NCBI GenBank assembly: GCA_025997715.1
Contig: BNUY01000045.1
Coordinates: 1-18,992 of the forward strand
Length of the DNA: 18,992 bases
Reading direction: 5' to 3'
Source of the DNA: Spirochaetia bacterium
GTDB taxonomy: Bacteria > Spirochaetota > Spirochaetia > Treponematales > Breznakiellaceae
Each line of letters starts with the position of its first letter. Position 1 is the stretch's first letter. Below the pieces are notes generated by a model, which searched no databases, had not been told where the DNA came from, and saw only the letters and a program-made list of their open reading frames with translations. Below, one piece after another: positions 1 through 7,629 of the stretch. The translations under genes were made by a program, and so were the position numbers.

Positions 1-234
1 TGAGAGTAAGAGAAAGATATGATGTAATATGTGTTTGTGTCGAGCAACAGACGGCAGGAGAGATGAAATCTCATGACTGGAGTTCGGACGTTTGTTCTTT
101 CTATCTCTTTCTGTCCTGGCGTATTACTATCACCGGTTTTCCTTTTACGATGTGTCATGTGTGTTGATTATCATCTCCATTTCCATGGGAGGGTGGTTTA
201 AGCAAAACATCGTCCTGGTGAGCCGGGTGGTGAG
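1..234. other. Contig-edge sequence, probably not genomic
   Basis: No gene or signal could be supported here. Positions 41-106 match sequencing-adapter sequence. Positions 1-40 lie on the flow-cell side of that adapter and are probably read-through noise. Positions 107-234 lie on the insert side but give no recognisable protein in any frame on either strand and do not supply the missing half of the downstream methyltransferase. They may be error-rich or chimeric read sequence. Frame 3 is open from about 3 to 167, but its translation only spells adapter and noise. This stretch should be treated as assembly artefact until reads show otherwise. Confidence 0.7.
41..106 (+). other. Illumina P7 adapter, 8-base index and Read 2 primer (contamination)
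   Basis: Aligned from memory of the TruSeq-type adapter. Positions 41-64 match the 24-base P7 oligonucleotide at 18 of 24 positions without gaps, including the ACGGCA core and the GAGAT end. Positions 65-72 are the right length for an 8-base index. Positions 73-106 match the 34-base Read 2 primer at 28 of 34 positions without gaps, including TGACTGGAGTTC at 74-85. Order, spacing and orientation are exactly those of a library molecule whose insert lies to the right. The scattered substitutions fit a low-quality read tail. This is a laboratory sequence, not a biological feature. Confidence 0.92.
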
Positions 235-690
235 TTGAGTCGCATGCGGTATAATAATATAATTTTGGGACATGTACTTGAGCATGTTATAGATCCTGTC
301 GCTATTTTAGAATTATGTAAAAAATGGATCAGTGATAATGGCAGGATATTGGCATCCGTGCCGAATAAAAAAAGCATTCACCGGCAGGCAGGGGTTGAGA
401 TGGGGCTTTTATCAAGACCGGATGATTTTAGCGAAAAAGATAAACGCCATGGGCATAGACGGATTTTTGGGCCAGATTCTTTTGCCGAGTGTTTCAATAA
501 AGTCGGGTTGAAGATAATCAAAAGCGGCGGATATTGGCTAAAACCCTTTTCTGATAGTCAGATAGAAGCCTGGTATTCTGATAAAATGATCGATACTTTT
601 TTGAAGCTTGGAGAACACTATCCTGATATAGCCGGGGAAATATATATTGTTGCAAACTACTATTTACAAGACCAAGGTAATACGATATAG
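235..690 (+). CDS. Class I SAM-dependent methyltransferase, C-terminal part only
   Basis: The protein resembles the second half of Methyltransf_23-type enzymes found in polysaccharide loci. It shows the post-II segment ILGHVLEHV followed by DP, then the strand carrying the ASVPN motif, then a C-terminal cap rich in aromatic residues. The glycine-rich SAM-binding motif I that should lie about 50-70 residues upstream is absent. The frame is open only back to about position 202, and the first residues before YNNIILGH do not look like the family. A TTG at 235 and an ATG at 244 are possible starts, but neither is likely to be the true one. The truncation sits beside the adapter-contaminated edge, so it is more likely an assembly break than a real pseudogene. 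Substrate unknown; a sugar or glycan is likely from context. Confidence 0.7.
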   Translation: MSRMRYNNIILGHVLEHVIDPVAILELCKKWISDNGRILASVPNKKSIHRQAGVEMGLLSRPDDFSEKDKRHGHRRIFGPDSFAECFNKVGLKIIKSGGYWLKPFSDSQIEAWYSDKMIDTFLKLGEHYPDIAGEIYIVANYYLQDQGNTI

Positions 691-711
691 TGAGTAAAGG
701 AGGCTGAAAAC

Positions 712-873
712 ATGGGATTATGCGCCAGCGATACCTACGGGGAAATTTGCGAAAAACTCCTGGAATTTGGCTTGAATGAGGGACAGTTGGAAGAAATTAA
801 GGCGATGCTTGATGAATATGCCGGTGAAACCCTTGAAGAAGCGGAATATGAAAGGGAAAATGGCCTTCTATAG
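712..873 (+). CDS. Small acidic protein of unknown function (53 aa)
   Basis: An ATG at 712 follows a strong ribosome binding site (AAAGGAGG at 696-703), and the frame runs to a TAG at 871. The 53-residue product is strongly acidic in its second half, with several Glu-Glu pairs, and reads as one or two amphipathic helices. It has no signal peptide or membrane segment. It is followed after nine bases by the next small gene, whose ribosome binding site (TAGGAG) overlaps this stop codon, so the two are probably co-translated. I do not recognise the family. GC content is higher than in the sugar genes downstream, suggesting native genome sequence. The strong binding site and close coupling are the main reasons to call it. 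Confidence 0.65.
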   Translation: MGLCASDTYGEICEKLLEFGLNEGQLEEIKAMLDEYAGETLEEAEYERENGLL

Positions 874-882
874 GAGATTTAT

Positions 883-1119
883 ATGACGACACAGAAAATG
901 AGTTTGGAAGAACGCCTTGCAATTGACCATGAATTCATCGTTAGGCGGCGGACGGGCGATAAAGAAGAAGCCGGCGCATGGTATAGGGCGAAAATCCCCA
1001 TGTTCCCCTGGCTGGCAAAAGTCATGAAAGAAAGAGTTGGGGCTGATTTTTTACGAAGACAGGGGTACAACCTGAGTGAGGCGGATGCTGAGTTTGGACC
1101 TGGCTGGCTTGATAAATAG
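883..1119 (+). CDS. Small protein of unknown function (78 aa)
   Basis: An ATG at 883 is preceded by TAGGAG at 871-876, a good ribosome binding site at normal spacing. The product is mixed-charge and probably soluble. It carries an N-terminal SLEERLAIDHEFIVRRR segment, a central PMFPWL stretch and an Asp/Glu-rich C-terminus ending GWLDK. No catalytic motif or membrane segment is visible. It sits between a 53-residue acidic protein and a roughly 190-residue protein whose frame overlaps its 3' end, forming a compact three-gene unit. I have a weak memory of similar short proteins in treponeme genomes, which could not be verified. The opposite-strand frame at 879-1070 is its shadow. Confidence 0.65.
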   Translation: MTTQKMSLEERLAIDHEFIVRRRTGDKEEAGAWYRAKIPMFPWLAKVMKERVGADFLRRQGYNLSEADAEFGPGWLDK

Positions 1120-1657
1120 CATCAATTATGCGGTTCATTTGATTGTCCACGGCCGTATCGCCCGGCGTACCAGAGGCCAGGCGGAACAGGGGCTGGAGGA
1201 TTTTGAGGAAGGTATTGCGTTAGCTATGGGTGCCTTTACCGAAGCGGCGGTATCCGCCGATCCGAACCTTATGCTCCTTGCCGAATACACCTTTGTCATT
1301 CAGGAGCTTGAAAGCGGCTACCCCGAAGAAAAAGAAGCCCTTGCCAGTTACCGTGCGGCCATAGCCGATTTTGATGACGCTTTTCGGGCTTTGGAAGTGG
1401 TAAAAGTCCTATCTATTTATCAGGGTGTTGAAAAAGCTTTTCCGCGCAAAGGCAATTACCGGCATAACGGATGTCCAAAAGATGCCTTTCATGTTGCCTA
1501 TATCGGCCATCGGATACGTTTGCAGAATACCCTCAAGCAAATGGGGATAGATCCGCTGGAAAGGTCATTCCGGGAAAAACGGATACAAACCTGCCCCATC
1601 GCTCAAACAGCTTATGGGGTTCTGCAAAAGAAGGCTCTCGAAGAACCGCAAGCTTAA
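1085..1657 (+). CDS. Protein of unknown function (about 190 aa)
   Basis: The frame is mostly helical and soluble, with an acidic first half (QGLEDFEEG, then YPEEKEAL) and a basic, more conserved-looking C-terminal part containing GCPKDAFHVAYIGHR and ending in LQKKALEE. The start is uncertain: GTG at 1076 and ATG at 1085 both overlap the preceding gene, and a TTG at 1109 would overlap it by only 11 bases. ATG is preferred here only because of its codon, since the GAGG before it is rather close. Overlap with the 78-residue gene suggests translational coupling. No enzyme motif is recognised. The C-terminal pattern resembles hypothetical proteins I remember from insect-gut treponemes, which is weak evidence. 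It is not obviously linked to polysaccharide synthesis. Confidence 0.65.
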   Translation: MLSLDLAGLINSINYAVHLIVHGRIARRTRGQAEQGLEDFEEGIALAMGAFTEAAVSADPNLMLLAEYTFVIQELESGYPEEKEALASYRAAIADFDDAFRALEVVKVLSIYQGVEKAFPRKGNYRHNGCPKDAFHVAYIGHRIRLQNTLKQMGIDPLERSFREKRIQTCPIAQTAYGVLQKKALEEPQA

Positions 1658-1789
1658 AAACTTGTACATCCATGTCACCCGAGGTCAAACCAGTACCTCC
1701 AGATCATGATTTCGAATTAATATCCAATGAAACTAAATTAAAAACGATATGCTTGCCGGTAATCTTGCTTCTGTAAAAAAGATTTATAT

Positions 1790-2896
1790 ATGACCATTCC
1801 ATTTTTATCATTAAAAAACATCACCGCTCAATACAGCAAAGAAATCCACGGAGCGGTAAGCCGTGTTATTGATTCCGGCTGGTATCTGCAAGGGAAGGAA
1901 AATGCTGCCTTTGAGGCAAACTACGCGCAATATACCGGCACGAAGTATGCGGTTGGTGTAGCCAACGGGCTGGATGCACTTATCTGGATATTGCGGGCGT
2001 ATATGGAGATGGGTGTTATAGATCCATATGACGAGGTAATTGTACCGGCAAATACTTACATAGCGTCGATATTGGCTATTACGGAAAATAATCTTGTTCC
2101 CGTTCTTGTGGAACCGAATATTACTACCTATCAAATTGATGATGCAAGGATTGAAGCCGCAATAACGCCAAAAACCAAAGCAATTATGATTGTTCATTTA
2201 TACGGGCGGTGCGCGTATACCGAAAAAATAGGGCAAGTCTGCAAAAAGCGTAATCTTAAATTGATTGAAGATAATGCCCAGGCTCATGGGTGCCTGTACA
2301 AGGACAGAAAAACCGGGTCGCTTGGAGATGCTGCGGGACACAGTTTCTATCCGGGGAAAAATCTTGGCGCCTTAGGAGACGGCGGAGCAGTTACAACTGA
2401 CGATGAAGAACTTGCGAATGTTGTCCGGTCATTGGCAAATTATGGTTCGTCCAGGAAATATGTGTTCAAGTATCAGGGACGGAACAGCCGTCTTGACGAG
2501 ATTCAGGCGGCAGTCCTTGATGTGAAGCTGAAGCATCTTGATGAAGATAACGGTTTACGAAGATCGGTGGCGAAAAGATATATTGATGGTATCATAAATC
2601 CAAAGATCATACTTCCGGTTGTTACTGATTGGAATAGTCATGTATTCCACATATTTCCCATACGGACTAAACAAAGAGATGAATTTCAAAAGTATCTTCA
2701 AGATAAAGGTGTACAACCACTAATTCATTATCCGATACCGCCCCATAAGCAGGAATGTTACAAGGAATGGAATGGATTATCGTTTCCGGTTACAGAACAA
2801 ATTCACGATGAAGAATTGAGTCTGCCGATAAGCTCAACATTACGTGACTCTGAAATAGATTATATTATTTCGACTATAAATTCATTTAAGGTTTAA
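1790..2896 (+). CDS. DegT/DnrJ/EryC1 sugar aminotransferase, QdtB/FdtB-like
   Basis: This is a PLP-dependent aminotransferase (fold type I) of the nucleotide-sugar family, 368 residues, the usual length. Visible features are the N-terminal IPFLSLK block, the substrate loop GNGLDAL-like ANGLDAL near residue 59, the PLP-pyridine aspartate D161 in EDNAQAHG, and the Schiff-base lysine K190 in [15 protein letters not shown]. The [16 protein letters not shown] signature is typical of enzymes that aminate C3 of dTDP-3-keto-6-deoxyhexoses (QdtB, FdtB). Those partners need a 3,4-ketoisomerase, which is not seen in this window, so the substrate is uncertain and could be the CDP-linked keto sugar made by the neighbours. 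The ribosome binding site is poor (AAAAAGATTT). It is the first gene of the long polysaccharide operon, two bases upstream of a glycosyltransferase. Confidence 0.9.
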   Translation: MTIPFLSLKNITAQYSKEIHGAVSRVIDSGWYLQGKENAAFEANYAQYTGTKYAVGVANGLDALIWILRAYMEMGVIDPYDEVIVPANTYIASILAITENNLVPVLVEPNITTYQIDDARIEAAITPKTKAIMIVHLYGRCAYTEKIGQVCKKRNLKLIEDNAQAHGCLYKDRKTGSLGDAAGHSFYPGKNLGALGDGGAVTTDDEELANVVRSLANYGSSRKYVFKYQGRNSRLDEIQAAVLDVKLKHLDEDNGLRRSVAKRYIDGIINPKIILPVVTDWNSHVFHIFPIRTKQRDEFQKYLQDKGVQPLIHYPIPPHKQECYKEWNGLSFPVTEQIHDEELSLPISSTLRDSEIDYIISTINSFKV

Positions 2897-2898
2897 AA

Positions 2899-4188
2899 TT
2901 GTCTTCAATTCCATCTATTTATTTTTACTTTCCTTACTATGAGGATTCTGGTGTACCGGTGCTGTTTTATCGCATGGGTAACTTTATAGCGGAAAAATAT
3001 CCTGAAATACAACTATATTTTATTGATTATGACAACGGTTCAATGGCAAGACATTTATTGAAACTTCCGAATATACATTTGATTCCATTCAAGGCTGACC
3101 AAAAGACTATTGTCCCTTGCAATGCTGTATTGGTAATGCAGTCATTCCTTCCATACCAATGGCCTTATGAATTACAGCCCTCCGGGGATACATTTTTATT
3201 TTTTTGGAATTTACACCCAAGAAATCTATTTCCATCATTATTGCCGTTTTTTGCTTTAGCAAAATTACCTGCAGATTATTGGTGGATTTACCGGTTTGCC
3301 TCTATTTTATACCCTGTTTTTTTGCCGCGTTTGAAAAGATATGGCGAATTATTATTATCCCGGAATGCCCTTTTTTTTATGGACGAACCAAATTATGAAT
3401 CTACCATAAAATATCTTTATCTTAAAGAAATAAATAATATTGATTTCCTGCCAATACCGGTAACGCTAAACATAATTCCGGATCAGCGTCAAAAACAGTC
3501 TAACCCCAAAAGAATACGATTTTGCTGGGTCGGACGCCTGTGTGACTGGAAATCTTATCCACTGGTTTATACGATTAATACATTGGGAAATATTGCAAAA
3601 CAGTTTGATATACAAATTATATATTATATTGTTGGTGATGGTCCATTCAAGAATTATATAAAGCAAAATATCGTTAAAAATAAAAATATAGATGTTGTAT
3701 TTTATGGTGCAATTCAACATGAAAAACTGGATAATTTCCTTGATGAAAATGTAGACGTACTGACTGCTATGGGGACATCGGTGCTTGAGGGTGCAAAATT
3801 ACATATCCCAACCATACTGATAGATGGGGCTTATGGGCCAATAAAAGGCGATTATGTATATAGAATGTTATCCACTACACGGGATTATGATTTGGGACAC
3901 ATAATAACTAAATCGGATATGGCGCCGGGTAATAAGAGCCTTCAGGAAATTGTGGTAAAAATAATACAAAATTATGACTCAGTAGCGGAAGAATCATACC
4001 AATATTACATTAAAAATCATACCATTGAGTCTGTTGTTGATAAATTTTTATCATTTGTCACACAAACGAAGCTTACCTATAACATGATTGATAAAGCCTA
4101 TTTTAAAAAGAGTTGGGCAATTTGGCTGCACGACGCATTACATCCGCTTTATGAAAAAATAATTGGCCGAAAACATCACAATAATTGA
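2899..4188 (+). CDS. Glycosyltransferase, GT-B fold (GT4-like)
   Basis: A 429-residue cytoplasmic glycosyltransferase. The C-terminal half carries GT4-like features: VGRLCDWKS at about 211-219 (donor-phosphate loop), the IVGDGP strand near 244-249, and the acceptor/donor segment around LEGAKLHIPTIL with E297. The N-terminal half (about 1-190) is divergent, rich in aromatic residues and poorly conserved, as expected for acceptor recognition. The EX7E motif is degenerate. The TTG at 2899 is the likely start because it lies two bases after the previous stop and no ATG fits as well. It probably transfers one sugar during repeat-unit assembly on undecaprenyl phosphate. Which sugar cannot be read from sequence. 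Confidence 0.82.
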   Translation: MSSIPSIYFYFPYYEDSGVPVLFYRMGNFIAEKYPEIQLYFIDYDNGSMARHLLKLPNIHLIPFKADQKTIVPCNAVLVMQSFLPYQWPYELQPSGDTFLFFWNLHPRNLFPSLLPFFALAKLPADYWWIYRFASILYPVFLPRLKRYGELLLSRNALFFMDEPNYESTIKYLYLKEINNIDFLPIPVTLNIIPDQRQKQSNPKRIRFCWVGRLCDWKSYPLVYTINTLGNIAKQFDIQIIYYIVGDGPFKNYIKQNIVKNKNIDVVFYGAIQHEKLDNFLDENVDVLTAMGTSVLEGAKLHIPTILIDGAYGPIKGDYVYRMLSTTRDYDLGHIITKSDMAPGNKSLQEIVVKIIQNYDSVAEESYQYYIKNHTIESVVDKFLSFVTQTKLTYNMIDKAYFKKSWAIWLHDALHPLYEKIIGRKHHNN

Positions 4189-4202
4189 CGATTGGAAAAC
4201 AT

Positions 4203-5309
4203 ATGCAAGATATATTCAAACAATATTTACATAAAAAAGTCCTCATTACCGGAAATACCGGGTTTAAAGGCAGTTGGTTGTCTCTATGGTTATTAGAATT
4301 AGGCGCCAATGTCTATGGATATTCTAATACTATACCTACGGAACCGTCTCTCTTTAAAAGTCTGGCGATTGAAAACAAAATATCCCAAGTTTATGGTGAT
4401 GTAAGAGATTTGACAAAAGTAAAAGCAACTATTGAAGAAATCAAACCGGATTTTATCTTTCATCTTGCCGCACAGCCTATTGTATCTGTATCGTATAGCA
4501 GCCCGGTAGAAACCGTCACCACCAACGTAATTGGTACTATGAATGTATTGGAGTCATTACGGATTCTTAATTATCCCTGTACTGCAATTATTATAACCAG
4601 TGATAAATGCTATAACAATGTAGAATGGGTCTGGGGATATAAGGAAACTGATGGTTTAGGCGGTGAAGACATTTATAGTGGTTCCAAGGGCGCTGCGGAA
4701 CTGGTTTTTAATTCGTATTACCATTCTTTTTTTAAGAAAAAAATCAGTAATGTCAGGGTTGCCTCCGCCCGTGCGGGGAATGTTATAGGCGGAGGAGATT
4801 GGGCAACTGATCGTATTATACCCGATGCCATGCGGGCGTGGTCACAAGGAAAGGTTGTTGAAATAAGAAGCCCGGAAGCAACACGGCCATGGCAGCATGT
4901 ACTGGAACCATTAAGCGGGTATTTAAACCTTGGCGCTGAATTATCGCAAAAGACACAATTAAATGGCGAAAGCTTTAATTTTGGTCCAAGGGCAGAGTAT
5001 AACAGGACCGTTAGAGAAATACTTGAAAATTTAAGTGTTCACTGGCATTTCTCTGATCCAAACGAAGCCTATACTATTACCGATAATCTTCCGTTCCATG
5101 AAGCAGGGCTGCTTAAATTAAATTGTGATAAGGCTTTGTTTTATTTAAAATGGTTTGCTTCAATGGATTATAAAGATTTGTTCTTCTTTACCGGGGATTG
5201 GTATTACCAATTTTATAAGACAGATACGGATATGAATCAATATACTATAAATCAAATAAATAATTACATCGATATCACAAAAAATAAAGGTGTAACATGG
5301 GCTCAGTGA
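4203..5309 (+). CDS. rfbG: CDP-glucose 4,6-dehydratase
   Basis: An NAD-dependent short-chain dehydrogenase/reductase that converts CDP-D-glucose to CDP-4-keto-6-deoxy-D-glucose. From ATG 4203 the protein has 368 residues, the usual length. Diagnostic features are the Rossmann motif TGNTGFKGSWLSLWL at about 16-30, HLAAQP near 87-92, TSDKCYNN at 132-139 with the catalytic Thr/Asp/Lys region, and the YxxxK pair Y158 and K162. The long C-terminal domain includes RPWQHVLEP, which matches RfbG better than dTDP-glucose dehydratase. A TTG at 4185, overlapping the preceding stop, would add six residues; ATG 4203 fits family N-termini better. It works with the cytidylyltransferase encoded two genes downstream and overlaps the epimerase gene by 13 bases. 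Confidence 0.95.
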   Translation: MQDIFKQYLHKKVLITGNTGFKGSWLSLWLLELGANVYGYSNTIPTEPSLFKSLAIENKISQVYGDVRDLTKVKATIEEIKPDFIFHLAAQPIVSVSYSSPVETVTTNVIGTMNVLESLRILNYPCTAIIITSDKCYNNVEWVWGYKETDGLGGEDIYSGSKGAAELVFNSYYHSFFKKKISNVRVASARAGNVIGGGDWATDRIIPDAMRAWSQGKVVEIRSPEATRPWQHVLEPLSGYLNLGAELSQKTQLNGESFNFGPRAEYNRTVREILENLSVHWHFSDPNEAYTITDNLPFHEAGLLKLNCDKALFYLKWFASMDYKDLFFFTGDWYYQFYKTDTDMNQYTINQINNYIDITKNKGVTWAQ

Positions 5310-5761
5310 TTGATGGTGTTCTTGTTACACCTTTAAAGGAAATTGAGAACCCGAAGGGTAATATACTTCATATTATGAAAAAAGGTGATCCGGGTTATGT
5401 TGAATTCGGCGAAGTTTATTTTTCCACTATTCATAACGGATTAATCAAGGCCTGGAAGCGTCATTCCCGTATGACCTTAAATTTGGTCTGCCCGGTCGGC
5501 GCCATTCGGTTTGTTTTATATGATGACAGGCCTAATTCGATTACTTCAAATGTTTTTCAGGAAGTTGTTTTGGCACGCGGGAAAAACTATGCACGGCTTA
5601 CGATTCCTCCAGGGATATGGATGGGATTTACGGGAATTTCAGAAGAAGAAAGCCTTCTTTTGAACTTTGCGGATATACAGCACGACCCTGTAGAACAGGA
5701 AAATGTCCCTGTAGAAAAATCGCATATTATTTTTGATTGGAAAGATAAACTCGAATTATGA
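5297..5761 (+). CDS. RmlC-like cupin, sugar 3,5-epimerase family
   Basis: A 154-residue single-domain cupin, shorter than classical RmlC (about 180). It matches the subgroup annotated as dTDP-4-dehydrorhamnose 3,5-epimerase-like, with FGEVYFSTI, KAWKRH (the likely catalytic-histidine region), MTLNL, IRFVLYDDR, PPGIWMGFTG and a closing HDP motif. Since it lies between rfbG and rfbF and overlaps both, its substrate is probably CDP-4-keto-6-deoxyglucose rather than the dTDP sugar. It would epimerise C3 and/or C5, giving a different hexose configuration before amination. That substrate assignment is inference. The ATG at 5297 is inside the end of rfbG, and its stop overlaps the rfbF start, so the three genes are translationally coupled. 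Confidence 0.85.
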   Translation: MGSVIDGVLVTPLKEIENPKGNILHIMKKGDPGYVEFGEVYFSTIHNGLIKAWKRHSRMTLNLVCPVGAIRFVLYDDRPNSITSNVFQEVVLARGKNYARLTIPPGIWMGFTGISEEESLLLNFADIQHDPVEQENVPVEKSHIIFDWKDKLEL

Positions 5762-6522
5762 AAGTAGTTATTTTAGCCGGTGGGAAAGGTACAAGAATCT
5801 CTGAATATACAACTTCAATTCCCAAGCCCATGGTTGAGATTGGCGAACACCCGATAATTTGGCATATAATGAATTGGTATGCTAAATTCGGATTTAACGA
5901 ATTTATTATAGCCCTGGGTTATAAAGCATCTGTTATAAAAGAATATTTCCTGAATTATTATACCTTGAACAGCGATTTTTGCATTAACCTTTCTTCCGGA
6001 GAATTGCAATACATTAATAAAGCCGGCTGTGATTGGAAAGTTACCTTAATTGATACCGGTATTGATACCATGACCGGCGGCAGAATTAAACGGCTTGAAA
6101 AGATAATCGGCAATGAAACTTTTATGATGACCTATGGTGATGGTTTATCAAATATAGATATTAATGATTTGGTAAAGCATCATACCGTATCCGGGAAAAT
6201 TGTTACCCTGTCTGCGGTACATCCTACAGCGCGGTTCGGCGAATTAATTATTGATACGGATAATGTAATAACGAGTTTTAAGGAAAAGCCGCAGCTTGAC
6301 GAAGGCCGGATAAATGGCGGATTTTTCGTCCTTGAACCGGCGATATTTAAATACATCAAAGATGATTCAACCATATTTGAACGGGAACCCCTAGAATCAC
6401 TGGTACAGGAAAAACAGTTAGCCGCCTATAAACATAATGGATTCTGGCAGTCGATGGATACGGTTCGGGAAAGACAAATTTTAGAAGAGTTGTGGAGATC
6501 AAATAAGGCCCCATGGAAATAA
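5758..6522 (+). CDS. rfbF: Glucose-1-phosphate cytidylyltransferase
   Basis: Makes CDP-glucose and pyrophosphate from CTP and alpha-D-glucose 1-phosphate, the first committed step to CDP-deoxysugars. At 254 residues it has the family length. It shows the nucleotidyltransferase loop LAGGKGTR at about 6-13, the IPKPM motif at 21-25, the metal-binding aspartate D128 in TYGDGL, the central block GTRI-like MTGGRIKRL, NGGFFVLEP, and the C-terminal GFWQSMDT typical of RfbF. The ATG overlaps the epimerase stop codon by four bases, and the 3' end overlaps the next aminotransferase by ten bases. Together with rfbG this defines a CDP-linked pathway. Identification is very secure. Confidence 0.96.
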   Translation: MKVVILAGGKGTRISEYTTSIPKPMVEIGEHPIIWHIMNWYAKFGFNEFIIALGYKASVIKEYFLNYYTLNSDFCINLSSGELQYINKAGCDWKVTLIDTGIDTMTGGRIKRLEKIIGNETFMMTYGDGLSNIDINDLVKHHTVSGKIVTLSAVHPTARFGELIIDTDNVITSFKEKPQLDEGRINGGFFVLEPAIFKYIKDDSTIFEREPLESLVQEKQLAAYKHNGFWQSMDTVRERQILEELWRSNKAPWK

Positions 6523-7628
6523 GAAATATAAAGCTGTCAAAATCCGTTCTTGGACCGGAAGAAATAGAAGCTGTTACCGGTGTGCTCAAAAACGAATACC
6601 TTGGTATGGGTAAGTATGTACAAAAGTTTGAAACGGAATTATCTGACTTTTTTAAACGTGATGTTACCCTGGTAAATACCGGTACCGCCGCACTGCATTT
6701 GGCGCTTCAATGCGCCGGAATAGGACTCGGTGATGAGGTGCTCGTTCAATCCTTGACCTATGTTGCCTGCTTCCAGGCGATATTAGCAACCGGAGCAAAG
6801 CCTGTTGCCTGTGAGGTTAATCCTCAAACATTGACAATTGATATAGAAGATGCAGGAAATAAACTAACGCCCCATAGCAAAGCTATAATGCCCATCCATT
6901 ATGCCGGAAATGTTGGGGATATGGATGCTATTTATGATTTTGCGCATAAAAATAATTTAAGAGTCATTGAGGATGCTTCTCATGCCTTTGGAACAGTTTA
7001 TAAAGATAATCGTATAGGCAGTTTTGGCGATATATGCTGTTTTAGCATGGATGGAATAAAAAATATAACCTCCGGCGAAGGCGGCATGATTATCACGGAT
7101 GACCTAAAAGTCCGGAAATTATTGAAGGATGCCCGCTTGCTAAGCGTTGAGAATGATACGGAAAGCAGGTTTCTGGGTATCAGAACTTGGGAGTTCGATG
7201 TAAAATACCAGGGTTGGCGATATCACATGAGCAATATCATGGCCGCTATTGGTTCAACGCAATTGGAAAAGTTTCCGGCATTTAAGGAAAAACGGCAAAT
7301 GCTTGCTAAATTGTACCAGCGGGAATTGAATCCTTGGGTGGAATTAATCCCCTGTAATTATGATGAGGTTGTTCCGCATATAATGGTTATTAGAGTCAAT
7401 GCAGCTAAACGGGATGAACTAAAAGCTGTATTGCAAGATCACGGTGTTGCCACAGGAATGCACTATAAACCAAATCATTTACTAACATTATTTCGTAATA
7501 ATCAGAATAATTCAACATTAAAAAAAACAGAGGATATATATAACCGGCTCATTACCCTGCCTCTGCACCCGGATTTATCTGAAGATGATGTTTTGTTTAT
7601 TTGCAGGATAATAAAGGAGAATTTATAA
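6513..7628 (+). CDS. DegT/DnrJ/EryC1 aminotransferase, probable CDP-sugar 4-aminotransferase
   Basis: A second PLP-dependent sugar aminotransferase, 371 residues. The PLP residues are intact: VNTGTAALHLAL at 54-65 for the phosphate, D154 in VIEDASHAFG, and Schiff-base lysine K183 in MDGIKNITSGEGG. The lysine matters because E1-type 3-dehydrases (RfbH, AscC) and ColD have histidine there, so this is a true transaminase and not a 3-deoxygenation enzyme. It lies directly after rfbF, overlapping it by ten bases, which suggests it aminates C4 of the CDP-4-keto-6-deoxyhexose made by RfbG with or without the epimerase. The position of amination is inference. It is only distantly similar to the aminotransferase at 1790. 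Confidence 0.9.
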   Translation: MEIRNIKLSKSVLGPEEIEAVTGVLKNEYLGMGKYVQKFETELSDFFKRDVTLVNTGTAALHLALQCAGIGLGDEVLVQSLTYVACFQAILATGAKPVACEVNPQTLTIDIEDAGNKLTPHSKAIMPIHYAGNVGDMDAIYDFAHKNNLRVIEDASHAFGTVYKDNRIGSFGDICCFSMDGIKNITSGEGGMIITDDLKVRKLLKDARLLSVENDTESRFLGIRTWEFDVKYQGWRYHMSNIMAAIGSTQLEKFPAFKEKRQMLAKLYQRELNPWVELIPCNYDEVVPHIMVIRVNAAKRDELKAVLQDHGVATGMHYKPNHLLTLFRNNQNNSTLKKTEDIYNRLITLPLHPDLSEDDVLFICRIIKENL

Positions 7629-7629
7629 T

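Noticed and set aside
3..167. Open frame on the + strand across the window start
   Set aside because: It translates adapter sequence and noise, and no family resemblance was found.
879..1070. 63-codon frame on the - strand
   Set aside because: Lies opposite the well-supported 78-residue gene, which has a good ribosome binding site; no own signals.
1672..1776. 34-codon frame (end of a longer frame starting at 1471) in the gap before the first aminotransferase
   Set aside because: No ribosome binding site and no recognised family. It could be the remnant of an N-terminus, but the evidence is too thin.
6513..7628. RfbH-type CDP-4-keto-6-deoxyglucose 3-dehydrase (E1)
   Set aside because: The PLP lysine K183 is present where E1 has histidine, and the Fe-S cysteine pattern was not seen.
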